Assembly (NCBI GenBank): GCA_003864495.1
Contig: ML133461.1
Coordinates: 682,001-746,000 of the forward strand
DNA length: 64,000 nt
Direction: 5' to 3'
Source: Nemopilema nomurai
Taxonomy: Eukaryota > Cnidaria > Scyphozoa > Rhizostomeae > Rhizostomatidae
Part shown: positions 27,307-38,005 of the stretch, piece after piece
Position numbering within the stretch: position 1 is the first letter of the stretch
Layout: each line of letters begins with the position of its first letter
Notes under the pieces: model-generated
What the model was told of the DNA's origin: nothing
Databases searched by the model: none
The model's input: the letters and a program-made list of their open reading frames with translations, nothing else
Position numbers and translations under genes: made by a program

Positions 27307-28007
27307 ACAACCTAGTGCAGATTTATAAAAAGATGCCATTATTAGTTGGCAGGTCTTAATACCTGGAAAAAGATTCCTCTTTTCTTAACAAAGCATTCCT
27401 TAACAACAAAAATGACAAGTTTCTCTCCAGCTCTTTACCTGTTCTGTGTTGTGGCTTAGATGCCCCCTACTGACAGCTTGTTCTGCTGATAAACCTATGA
27501 TGACGTCATTATAACTGCTTTTGTTATTTTGCTGTGATGCATAGATTAAACTCATATTAACTTTCCTGGAGACATATGCCTAAATTAATATATTGCATTG
27601 ATTCTTGAAACAGCCATGGCTATGCAAAATATATAGGCTGTCAAAACGCAAAGCCTCTCTACTTGATTATATCCCTTTGTAGTTGTTAGGAGCCAAGTTC
27701 TATATGCAAAACATTAGGGTATCTAATACTCTACAGAAAAACTTGCAAGCACAAAATACTCTTCCTTTGAAGCCAGTATCATTGAATTATTTTCTGATTT
27801 TGAAAATACATCATCCTCAAGGTAATGAGAATGGGAACTCATCTTAACTTATGTCATCTCATCTTATTTGAAGCCCTTAGGCTATCCTTGTACTAAATGT
27901 GAGCACTAGCTGGTTTTATTTGCAAAGGTCTAACACAGCCTTAATCATACCAGCCAATACTTATACCAAACCAGCCTCACAAATATATACCAAAACCATG
28001 CAAACTG
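26678..28007. other. gene-free AT-rich DNA with (TA)n microsatellite
   Basis: No coding exon recognised. A TA-dinucleotide microsatellite, interrupted in its left part, lies at 27236-27301. Confidence 0.5.
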
Positions 28008-28225
28008 GGGGGGGGGGGGGGGGCATCACTGAAAATCCTGGGACAGTAGTATACTGACACAGTATATTTACAAAATAGTGCCTTACTTAAAGATGATATA
28101 AATCAGCTTGTCTGAAAATATGAAGCTATGAATTAATGCATGCATCAGTTTAGAGAGAATGCCTGAGCAATCATACCAAAAGCTACGTACAAAGCACATG
28201 GGTGGAAACATTAACCAATAACTAA
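28008..28225 (+). repeat. dispersed repeat, inverted partner of 30045-30222
   Basis: Begins at a G17 run, followed by gcatcactgaaaatcc, agtagtatactgacac, atgaattaatgcatgc and tacaaagcacatgggtgg. The reverse complement of 30045-30222 carries the same series in the same order. The element is non-coding here. Confidence 0.75.
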
Positions 28226-29389
28226 CCAACAAAATAAGTGCTCTCCAAAAACTTTATTAATTATGTCCTGTTTATTTTTGGTTTCAATGATGATTTTTGA
28301 AAGAAGCCAATCAGACTTTCCTCTGCATCCAGGCTACATACTATCAATTCACGGAGCATAAGATGTACAGTGAAGATGCAAAATCATAACATGCCAATCA
28401 TTTAGCTGTCTTTTCCTAAGGCAGAGAAACCCTTGTTTAAAGCATAGTAACACGAAACATTCTTTTGGAAAATTGCTAGTATCGAAATCAATTCTAGCCT
28501 GGCACAAATTTGCTGCAAATGACCGGTGCAACTCCACGGAGCGCTTCACAAACCAACATATTCCTGTAATGATGTATTATTGTAACATTTTGTTGTGTTT
28601 GAGTTTGGATTTGCGGCATCCATATTGACGTGAGGAGGCATAGGGGTCAGAGCAGACTTGTAATAGAACAGACTAGTGGTGACAAAGAAAAAAAGATAAG
28701 ACGCTAATTTCGTATACAATGCCAAAAAGTTTATACTTGCCTTTCGAGGCTCGCCGTTCTCTCTCGTTTGCAGTGTATTATCAGGTTTAACCCGCTCTGC
28801 ATGCCTCCGCTTACGTCCGGGTAAATTCCGTCCACTTCCGTATCACACCGGATTTGCCTTGCTGCGAATGGAGTGGCGAATCAGGTTTCCCCTGCAGCGA
28901 GGAGCAAATCACCGTCACCCTAAAAACAAGAGTTTGATCCCGTTGTTTTGAAAATCTTTCACATCTCCTCATACACCTTTTGTGAAAATCGTATTGTTTT
29001 ATAAAAAAATCCCTGGAAATCCTATTGTTTTCGTGGAAATCCCGTACACTATTTGCAAGAGTGAATTTCTCCTTGTCCTGAAGGGCGTAGGTAAAACATG
29101 GTCATATTCCCTATCACCCGAATATGTTTTCGGTCAATAATTGATCAAGCTTTTTCGGCTTAAAGACACCATATCTACTTCTCCAAGGCCATAGCCTGGC
29201 TCATGGGTTGTATAATGATGTGCCATGAACGACCCTTTCATTTCAAAGAGGGCTCACACGTCTGTATGCATGCAACTACAACTACAAATGACATCAATCT
29301 AATGAAGTCTTATGATCATTGCTAACAAATGGTGGCCTTATCCACTTTGGCATGTTAATACTGTAAAGTGCTTTACAGTACCTATACAT
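28226..29389. other. gene-free DNA between repeats
   Basis: No recognisable exon. A minus-strand 66-codon frame at 28349-28549 is open but resembles no family known to me; lying within a repeat-dense block, it could be a transposon remnant. Confidence 0.4.
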
Positions 29390-29545
29390 GTTCGCCATGG
29401 GCTCCGACGCAGGTTGGAAGTGGAGGGGCCAAGGGAGATTTTAACAATTATAGCAAAAAATGTTTAAAAAAGCTCTATTGTTTTACAAAAAAATGAGGGG
29501 GTCATGGCCCCCCCCCCGCCCCCCGCCCCTTCGTCGGAGGCCCTG
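29390..29545 (+). repeat. inverted-repeat arm A (partner 30351-30886)
   Basis: Contains ggctccgacgcaggttggaa, gagattttaacaatta, aagctctattgttttac, a C-run, and cttcgtcggaggccctg. All of these recur in reverse complement in the block at 30351-30426 plus 30827-30886, once the inserted 400-bp element is removed. Mobile-element origin is likely. Confidence 0.8.
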
Positions 29546-30044
29546 TTCGCAGTATCACTTGCTTTTTCAGCTGACAAAACATTGATTCAAGAGTGATTCT
29601 GTTAACTCAACCAACGCTTTTTAAGTTATTCTTAGCCCTTCATTCACATGTATCCAATTTTTGAAATAATGAAACATCGTTCTGAGCAAAATAGTTCATT
29701 GTTCATCTGAAACATCTCCTTGTCCTTAGTTCTTTGATCTTTGAAAGGTCTTCTTTCTTTCAAAATGCACTTTTCGTAAAACATTCAAGAAATTCCACGA
29801 ATTAAAAATATCCCTAACTGATTTGGCATGCTGACAGTGAGTTGATTTTAGTGCCCGTGAGCAATCGTTGTGCACTGAGCCAGACACGATTAGATAGGTT
29901 GGAAATAGATTTTCCAAATATTGTGGAGTTTTTGCAGCAGTTGAGTCCTGTAAATCTTGCAGCGATTTCAGTGGCGACTCCCCCCGGGAATCTTCGTCCG
30001 CCCCTCCATTGACCCCCCACTTATCTCAGAAAATTGTTTGCTAT
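29546..30044. other. DNA between inverted-repeat arms, no gene seen
   Basis: Short minus-strand open frames (29726-30020) show no recognisable domain. It is probably internal sequence of a decayed element. Confidence 0.35.
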
Positions 30045-30222
30045 TGGTTAGTGTTTCCGCCCATGTGCTTTGTACGCAATTCTTGGTATGAAACTGCCGC
30101 TTGCATTAATTCATATCTTCAAACTTTTTGAGACAAGAAGATTAATATAATCTCAAGCGTTATTTTGTAAACACATTATGTCCGTATACTACTAGAAAAG
30201 ATTTTCTTTCATGCCCCCCCCC
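30045..30222 (-). repeat. dispersed repeat, inverted partner of 28008-28225
   Basis: The reverse complement matches 28008-28225 over roughly 180 bp, including the terminal G-run (here C9 at about 30214-30222). Confidence 0.75.
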
Positions 30223-30350
30223 CTCTAATTTTTTTCAGTCGAGACTCGCCCCTGAGCGACTTCTATGGACCTTGATTAGCCAAACCACTGAGAAGCAGCA
30301 TTGAAGGGGTTGGCGAGTAGTACCCGAAAACGAACAAAGAAATGCTTTTA

Positions 30351-30886
30351 CAGGGCCTCCGACGAAATGGGCCACGGCCCCCGCACTTTTTGTAAAACAA
30401 TAGAGCTTTTCTAAATATTTGTTATACACGCTTTTTTTTCATAAGGAACCACTTTATAAGGAACATACATGTAAAAGGCCGAAATATTTAAAGAACTTAT
30501 ACTACTAAAAACGAAATCCTTAAGTAACTTTTCCATTTGAAAATGTTTTATAACTGCAAGCATCAAGAGCTAAAAAGCCCGTTCCATCCATTTGCAGCCA
30601 ATACTCGCATAGATTGTTTGCTATTCGTGTGTCAAGTGCTTTATTGAGTTGTTTCCACATATAATATCTCACCCCACACTCTATTAAGTGTTAAGGCTTA
30701 TTGATGTGCAGTGAAAATTAAGGAACTTTTAAGGAACTTTTTGTACTAAAATCTGATGACTTGGTGTCTACGAATAAGAAACTTTTGGAACTAGGCCTTG
30801 TGGTAGGTTCCTTATAAAAAAGCGTGTAATTGTTAAAATCTTCCTTGGCCCCCCCACTTTCCAACTTGCGTCGGAGCCCATGTTTT
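30351..30886 (-). repeat. inverted-repeat arm B, split by a nested element
   Basis: Reverse-complement copy of 29390-29545. It is interrupted between 30426 and 30827 by a 400-bp inverted-repeat element; the two half-arms rejoin in the order found in arm A. Confidence 0.8.
30427..30826. mobile_element. 400-bp terminal-inverted-repeat element with TA flanks
   Basis: The left end cacgcttttttttcataaggaacc and the right end ggttccttataaaaaagcgtg are inverted repeats. The element is bordered by TA on both sides, as expected for a Tc1/mariner-type insertion. It has no transposase ORF, so it is non-autonomous. The intact partner arm at 29390-29545 shows the pre-insertion arrangement. Confidence 0.8.
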
Positions 30887-31891
30887 AAGACGATCTACAC
30901 ATGATTGAAGAAATCATATATGGAAACGAGTATCCCAGTAGATTCATCAAGGGTATAATTTTGACCCGAATAGCGATGATTAGTGTCTTCCCGATAGACT
31001 GATGACGTAATCAGGGCCGAGTCCTCTATTGCTACAAGCTTCCGTTACACACGTCACGGTCGTTCTAATCAAAGTTAATAAGGGGTGTAACGAGAAACGA
31101 GTAATGTAATATCAAAACCGGCAACGGACTTCAGTACAGTTATTAATTGCTCGATGTGGATGGAAGCCAAAAGACTTGCGTCATTTAACACAGCTGGAAA
31201 TGGAAAAGTTATCAAGAGAATTGACCCAAACCTTCAGCGAAGTCTAAAAATTGTGGGATACGGAAGCCCTTTCAAGAAGTTCTATGTCAAAGTGGTTTAC
31301 TGAATGGAATTTTGACATTTTGTGGTGGCACATCAATCACACAAAGGGCAGGGAATGATATATTTATCATATATTTCATTAAATCGTTCAATCGCCATCG
31401 CTGTTATCAAAACTCCTCTCAAAGTTTCCATGTGCTTGAAATTGCCTAACTGCAATTTACTGCAATTCGTCAATGGTATTTGGTACTCTGCAATAGGAAT
31501 ATTACGTCATCACTCTTTCAGAAGTCACAGGATATCACCAAAAAAGGGTGTAGTTCAAAAACGACAATCGAAATATTATAATAATTAATATTATAATAAT
31601 CATAATAACATTGATCTTTTATAGGACTGTTGAAAACCCAGAAGCTAGGATTCTATTTCCTGATTTTAACTGTTCTCTCTTGTTATTGACACCCATTGGT
31701 GCACACCATTTGAAACATGGTTTGAAGAGAAGGAACTTGTTTAACATTGCCCCAAGCGGAAGGAAGGAAGGGCGGTCTTAGTCTGCAACTGATAACAAAA
31801 CTTCCCGGAGGCAACCAAGGACTCTAGCATGTATGCAACAATTTTGGATAAGAAATTTAAACCCGAGTATAACGTGTGGTCTAGATGTACG

Positions 31892-32069
31892 GCAAAGTCA
31901 GGAAAACATTATGCACGGCCATTGATCGGAGGGAGGTCCTCGAAAAACAATAGAAGCGTCTATGACACTTAAGCCACGCCTATTTTCTATTGTTTGGTTG
32001 GGAAGGTTTGCCTTTTTGAATGTTTTATTTGGAGGAAGTTTAACAATTTTTCTGGACTCTGTTATACGG
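31892..32069 (+). repeat. dispersed repeat, inverted partner of 39476-39632
   Basis: Shares aagtcaggaaaacattatg, a ccacgcc block, gaaggtttgcct and ggaggaagtttaacaa followed by tttctggactctg with the reverse complement of 39476-39632. It is diverged, with small insertions and deletions. Confidence 0.7.
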
Positions 32070-35000
32070 ACGTTTTTGCTACAAAATGTTTCTTACTTGC
32101 TCCTAATTTTGTCTAGGTAATAAGTTGCATTGTAACGTGCTTTTCATCAAGGGTCAACATGTTCTTTCCTCGATGTAGCTAACACTTCTCTAGGCTGGGT
32201 TTAGGAATAACATCGAAAAAAAATCATAATTAATTGAAAAACTGAAACCAAAATGAATAATCACTATCAAACTGTTTCTTTGCGTTGTATGAAAAATAAT
32301 TTGCATGTCAAGGAGTTCTAAATACAGGTGCTTAAAGATATCTATGTGACTGGAGAAACTGCCGAATGTAAAGTTTGTTAGCATTTTAATTCCAGATATG
32401 TCTGTTCAGATCTGTTTAGTTCATTTCACTTCAAAATTTCACAACATACAAAAACCCACTAAATAAACAATAGGCTAAGTAAACAGGTTATAAATTAAGA
32501 ATTTTTAGAACAGTTATGCGTAGCATTGCGTCTTAGAATAGTAAAGCAAAAATTATCTTACCAAAAAGCTGATCTCTGACACCAGAAGGAGTTGCATAAT
32601 TAGACGTGTAATTTTCACTATCATCAACTTCTCCTCTTAATTTTCATCATCTTCATCACGTCCTGTTAATTGGAGCTTCTTATATGGAAGTTTTATAAAC
32701 TCTTTGAATGCAGCGAAGAAGGTTTGGATGTTCCGTTGAAATGAAATGTGCTTTCAAGCCTGCCTTGCCTAAAGTGTAGTGTAACTTCCATAAAAAGAAC
32801 AATTTGTTGCATTCATTCATTTAGTCCATAATTTAAGGAATTAATTATGATGTTTACATTCCGACCCATACCAAACTTGCTCCGTCCCACAACAAACTTG
32901 TTTCGATTTTTATTGTCCGTTTTAGTATGCTTCAGTCGTCCTAAAGTCACAACAAAGTTGTACAACTTGAAATAAAGCTGCCCCCGAGAAATATGTCAGA
33001 AATATGCCAAGTCGTTTCAAATACGCCTGTTAAAATGATAACAACATGCCAGAGAACTACTCTTATTATTTGTACACGTACAAACTTTGTTTCTTTTGCA
33101 GCGGCCGGTATCGACTCGGGGCTTTCGGCCATCTGCCCTTGGCCCTCGTGAAAACCCCGCACCTGTTGGCCATGTACATTCAAACATAACGATTTCAAAT
33201 ACTCATTGTCAAACTAACTATTGTTGTCGCAATTTTAGAGACTGGGAGCTTGTTTTCGCTATTATCAAGTGACAGGAAATCCGAGTACTTTATTTTGAGA
33301 ACTCGACCGCGGTAGCAGCTTGAATCACGCCCGTATTTCGATAGGACTCTCGCTGGCGACTTCCAAAAAGCGGAGTGCTGTTTTCGATGTCCACTGAATT
33401 TTGAACCCTTTTCGCGTCATCACTCAAAAGGTTAGTGCAAGCAATTTGCTAAACATTGCTGTATGTCACATGAATCAATTATTATCATCAATTAAGTCTA
33501 AATAGATGTATCTATTTGTTATCTATGCGGGTTCCAGGTCGATGTGATTACATAAAGGTTGCCTAAACCAACTTAATGTTTTCCAATTCGTCCTTGCTGG
33601 TAGCATCAGTGTCCACGCACATAAGGGGATGTTTACTTTTAAAAATCGAACTGCCATCCATGCTATTTTGTGCGCAGATCGTCATATTACTTTTAGAGAT
33701 GTGGGATATTTGTTGAGAAAATGACGAGCATGAAAATATAGTGTTATCAATTTTTATCGCATTTCTCGAACCTTTCTTAGGAATTATTTTAGTCCCTAGT
33801 TAAAGTAATCTGATTCTTAGTATCCTAGTTACGTTTTTGTTAACGTAAAAACAAAACAAGGTTTATTCAAGAAATAAAGTATTTAGAAAGGGTTTGTTAT
33901 CCCCCTAACTCTATGCGGGAGCTCAAAGGCTTATTATTTGCTGTTTGCTCATACTTGAGATTCTAGAAATAAGTGCTGGATTTTAAAACTGGTCATTACA
34001 AGGTCCCTTGAGCTATTCCCCTTCCAAAACTGTGGCACAAATGCACACTTCACGTGGAACCGTACATTGGAAACATTCTTGGCATGCAATCATTAGCTTT
34101 CGTCTAGACAAATAGATTAATCCACTTTTCAGAAGTTATTGACCGTATTTTGACAGTAAACCATAGGGGAACATGGATAGGGCAGTGCTTTCTGGGCAAA
34201 AAGCACGAAGTCAAATAAGCCCCCTTCAATGTTACTGCATCAGAAAATGAATGCAACAAATTTAGTATTTGAAGAAAAAAAGATATCATTGATTCGAAGA
34301 AAAATACTGGCATTTGCTAAAAACTACTTAAAAATCTGAATTTTCCGAGGAACTCCAGGATTTGAATGAATCGGTCAATCAAAACCTCATAATCTGTTTT
34401 TTACAAGGTTTTGACTGCCAAGTCAAATTGCTTCCATGAGCCTACCTTGTTGTTTAAACATTGGTATGGTGATGTTAGTTACTGAAAAATACAATAGAAA
34501 CGCCATCTATAAACAAGCTACTGTGTTCCTGTTTAGTTGTATTTAAAACTTGTGACTATATCCTTATAGTCCAATATCAATACCCTTGTTCCAATTTCTT
34601 AGAGCACTGTTTCACTTCACTGTGGCACTTCGAGACTTAAGTATTTTATTTTTAACCTTTCTTGACGTTGGTTTTGTAGCCTGAAGGTGATTTTGATATT
34701 TCAATGATGCCATGGCAGCATTATTTTGACAGCCGGGGATGACGCAATTCAACATCAGAATCGAGGCCATAGTCAAGTGGACTTTGACTGCACTAAACTC
34801 GTTTCATTAACTTGCCTGTGTTTATAAATAGGTTACATCCCTGAAAAGCATTCTGCGTTTATTCCACCCAAAGGCATTTGAACTATTGCCCCGGTTCCCT
34901 TTAGTCTACTGACCGGGCCTACGTCATACGTACCGCATTCAGTGTCAGTGTCGCTGCAAAGGTTACCTGCCCGGATTCAAAGTCAGTTGTAACTAAAAAC

Positions 35001-37314
35001 CGGTAGCATAAATATACCAGTGTTAGGATAAATGGGTGCGACCCGTTGGGTATTAAACTTTCACGACAGTTTTTATATTGTAAAACATGAGTTAAACTCT
35101 GTTTAGGCTTGAAAATTCGGCACTCAAATTGAAGAGGGGACCAACAACTTTGTTACGAAGCGTCCGATATTATTTTAATTAATTGCTCTTACGGTCCACT
35201 AAAATTTTAAACAGGGAAATAGAGCGGTCAAGAGGAGGAGTATCTATCCGAGAACTCTTCCGCTCCGCCGCTTTTCCATTTCCGTGTGCGATGTAATTTG
35301 CCTCTGGCACCCAACTAGAAAAAAGTGAAACATTTTTATCGGATCGTAGGGAAGCGTAGTCAACAAAGCAAGGAAAATCAAAGCAAATGATCAGCTGACT
35401 ATTCTAAAGCTTGTTCTAACAAAGTTGTTGCAAACTATTAAAACAGGTATATTTGAATGCAAGACCTTATCAGTGTCTTTCAACTGGAATGTAAAAGGGC
35501 CTATTTAATTTAATAGAAACATCAATAATTATAGATACACACTTTTTTATAAAGGTACCTAGTTTTTTTGCCGAGCCTCAATGTTCTTGAAAATTCTCTA
35601 TTTTAAGCCTAAGATTATTCTTAAATTATCCCGGTCCAACACAAGGTGTAAAGACGCCTAAGATCAAAGTAAAATATTAAATCTTTTCTTATCTTTTGCT
35701 TCATCATAAATTTCAACAAAAACAAACAGAACCAACAAATTTGATATTAAAATGCAAAATCTAATGATACAGTCCTAATCCTAAAACATTATTTCAATCT
35801 CATGAAAGTTGTTTTGCCTTGGAAGAAATCTAAGATTATTGAGAAATTTTAATCTTGATGAAGCTTGAGCCTGGCATTATTCTTAAGTCATTCCTAAATC
35901 TTTGTAATTTGAGCCCAAAAAATTCTTATAGACACTATTCTTATGAAATGAGTTTATAGGTCTTTAAGGTAATACTAGTAATACTAAGCGTCAAGTTGAT
36001 CATAAGGCAGGGTTCCTGATTGTAACATACGAGCTTCGTTGTGGCCTGGACACCTTGACAGGTGTTTGACAGGTCGTCTCCAGCTCCTAAGATTTCTCTT
36101 ACCGCACATTTCTTCATTCAATTGTAAAACGAGTAACTGCTGTCAAACGTCTCTATTCGGGTTAAGACTTCACGTGCGAAGATCAGATTGCCATTACAAG
36201 CGCATTCTCAATGCCATTCTGAGATAACTTTGGTGTTTGCAGCTATTCCCTCTTGATTTAATTTCAATTAGAGTTTTTATAAAAGCAGAAAAACTCGAAA
36301 ATGTTTCCTTAAGTTTGAGAGACAAATATGTTGTCAATTATTCTGCAGAAAGCTGATTTGAATTCAAGCCCATTTCAAAACCTACACAAGTTGTTATATA
36401 TTGAATATATGACCTTTCTACGTATATTTCTTTTATATGTTCTTTCTATGTTAATTATCTATCGTTTCCGATGTTAATTATCTGTTGCCACTGCAGCCAC
36501 ATAGCATGATGATCATAAATAACTGACATTTATTAGTCGGTTTTAAAATTGTTCCATCCACATGTTGTCCGGGTTTAGAAAGCTTCGATGGTTCGGCCCA
36601 ATTGAAGCCTGGAATCGATCACATTTTCTCGCAACATTGATAAACCTTTAGAAACCATATGCTCTTGACAACTCATTTAAAATCATTTCAAGAATAAGAA
36701 CCTGATAGGACTTCGTGTCGAGTCATTATGTAGAGGGCGCTTGAATATATTAATGAAGTACCAACAATTTTATTGTAGCCTGGGCAGCAATCACCTACTT
36801 TCCGGTGTCAATCAACTGCAGGGAAAAAGGTTAGAACAATCAATCAACCGATCAACAATCTACCAATCAAGTAATCAAGCAATCAGTCAATCAGTCAGTT
36901 GACGAATCACTCGATCAACCTCTCAATCGTTTGTCATCATTATCAGTTATGCTCAATGTAAATTCTTCTATTGAATAAAAATATCACATGGGCAATACGA
37001 TATGCAGGATGTAGCGTATCTAGTTCTTTGCACTGTCATTTCCTTTGCATTGTCTTTTAAGTATTTCTTGAAAGCATTTTTAGAAGAGTTTTTAGAATGA
37101 CAGTTTCGATTGCATCCTCTTTTGGGAGATTAAAAGATTAAAGTAAGCGTGTATTGGTTCCGTGCTTTGGCAGCTGTAGCAAAGGGCATCACAGGAAAAA
37201 AGTAATATACTGCTTAAATACTTATTACATAAAGACGATTAATGTACTTACTTCCCTAGATGCGTCAGAGTAATTTATTATAGACGGCATCCATTTATAA
37301 AATTCTTTTTCCAG
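32070..37314. other. long gene-poor region
   Basis: No exon with recognisable protein character on either strand. A compact GC-rich block stands out at about 33100-33185 (reads like a structured or repeat-derived element). At 36838-36925 there is a loose caatcaatca-type microsatellite. The strongest gene-related signal is at the right end, where a pyrimidine tract and ccag directly precede the ATG of the small secreted gene. Confidence 0.45.
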
Positions 37315-37639
37315 ATGCACCACACAACAACAACCCTGCTTGCCATCTTCGCAACGGCATTTATTTTTAGTCACGTGGTAGAGACGCAGATGTCATACCG
37401 TGTTAGTCGCTTGCAGCTCTACCCTGAGATTTTCCGATTCAAAAACGGCCAGGCTGTTGTCTACTATAAGCAGATGGGTCGCGGAAAAGTCAATGTTTTC
37501 TACAATGGGACGTTGGTATGATATCCAATGATTTTTTTGCAAATAATGCTAAACTGTTTTGTTTGACAGTTTCCTGTCTACTTTTCAGAAAGTTATCATT
37601 TCTGTTAAAGGGGATTCTCCAGTCATCTTTATCTTCTAG
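37315..37639 (+). CDS. small secreted cysteine-free protein (83 aa), two coding exons
   Basis: Exons 37315-37515 and 37589-37639, joined by a 73-bp intron (ttg|gtatga .. cttttcag|aaa), both phase 0. The first exon starts right after an acceptor (ttctttttccag|ATG), so the 5' UTR lies in an upstream exon. Residues 1-25 look like a signal peptide (MHHTTTTLLAIFATAFIF, then SHVVETQ). The mature part is about 58 residues with no Cys, one N-glycosylation site (NGT), and alternating hydrophobic residues (QAVVYYKQM, VNVFYNGTLKVIISVK), suggesting a small beta-sheet protein. It ends VIFIF, unusually hydrophobic. I do not recognise the family. Had translation continued without splicing it would stop at 37521 after LV; the spliced form extends the strand pattern, which supports the splice. 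Confidence 0.6.
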
Positions 37640-37829
37640 TTGAGCCTACATGAATTCAGCTACAAACGAATCCTCCCTTATTCATATTTCTCTGGCAATC
37701 AACGCTATTTTATGGTTTGGCTCTCGCACTGTTCAGCTTCCCCCAAGGAAACCACGGCATTATAATTACTGCCCCCATTCCCTCATTTTTGAAACCAAAT
37801 ATGTTCCTGCATATAGGTGGGCTACAATG

Positions 37830-38005
37830 CCTGCCAAAATTGTTGGCACACTTACAACAATTCTTTCACTCACGTTCACTCATCCCCCTCCCCCCTTCGA
37901 ACAATGTTGTCCTGCTGCTAAACGAAGCGTCAATTTGACACCAAACTTTTTCCCCAGATTGACAGTTTTAGGGGGGAGGAGGGGGATTAACAACTAGCTG
38001 CACGT
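37830..38005 (+). repeat. dispersed repeat, inverted partner of 50612-50830
   Basis: Shares cacgttcactcatc, gttgtcctgctgctaaacga followed by agcgtcaatt, ccaaactttttccccagatt and ttttaggggggagg with the reverse complement of 50612-50830. It starts about 190 bp after the small secreted gene. Confidence 0.75.

Noticed and set aside
27236..28023. TA and G-run tracts as functional signals
   Set aside because: Simple repeats common across the window; no adjacent gene start or conserved context.
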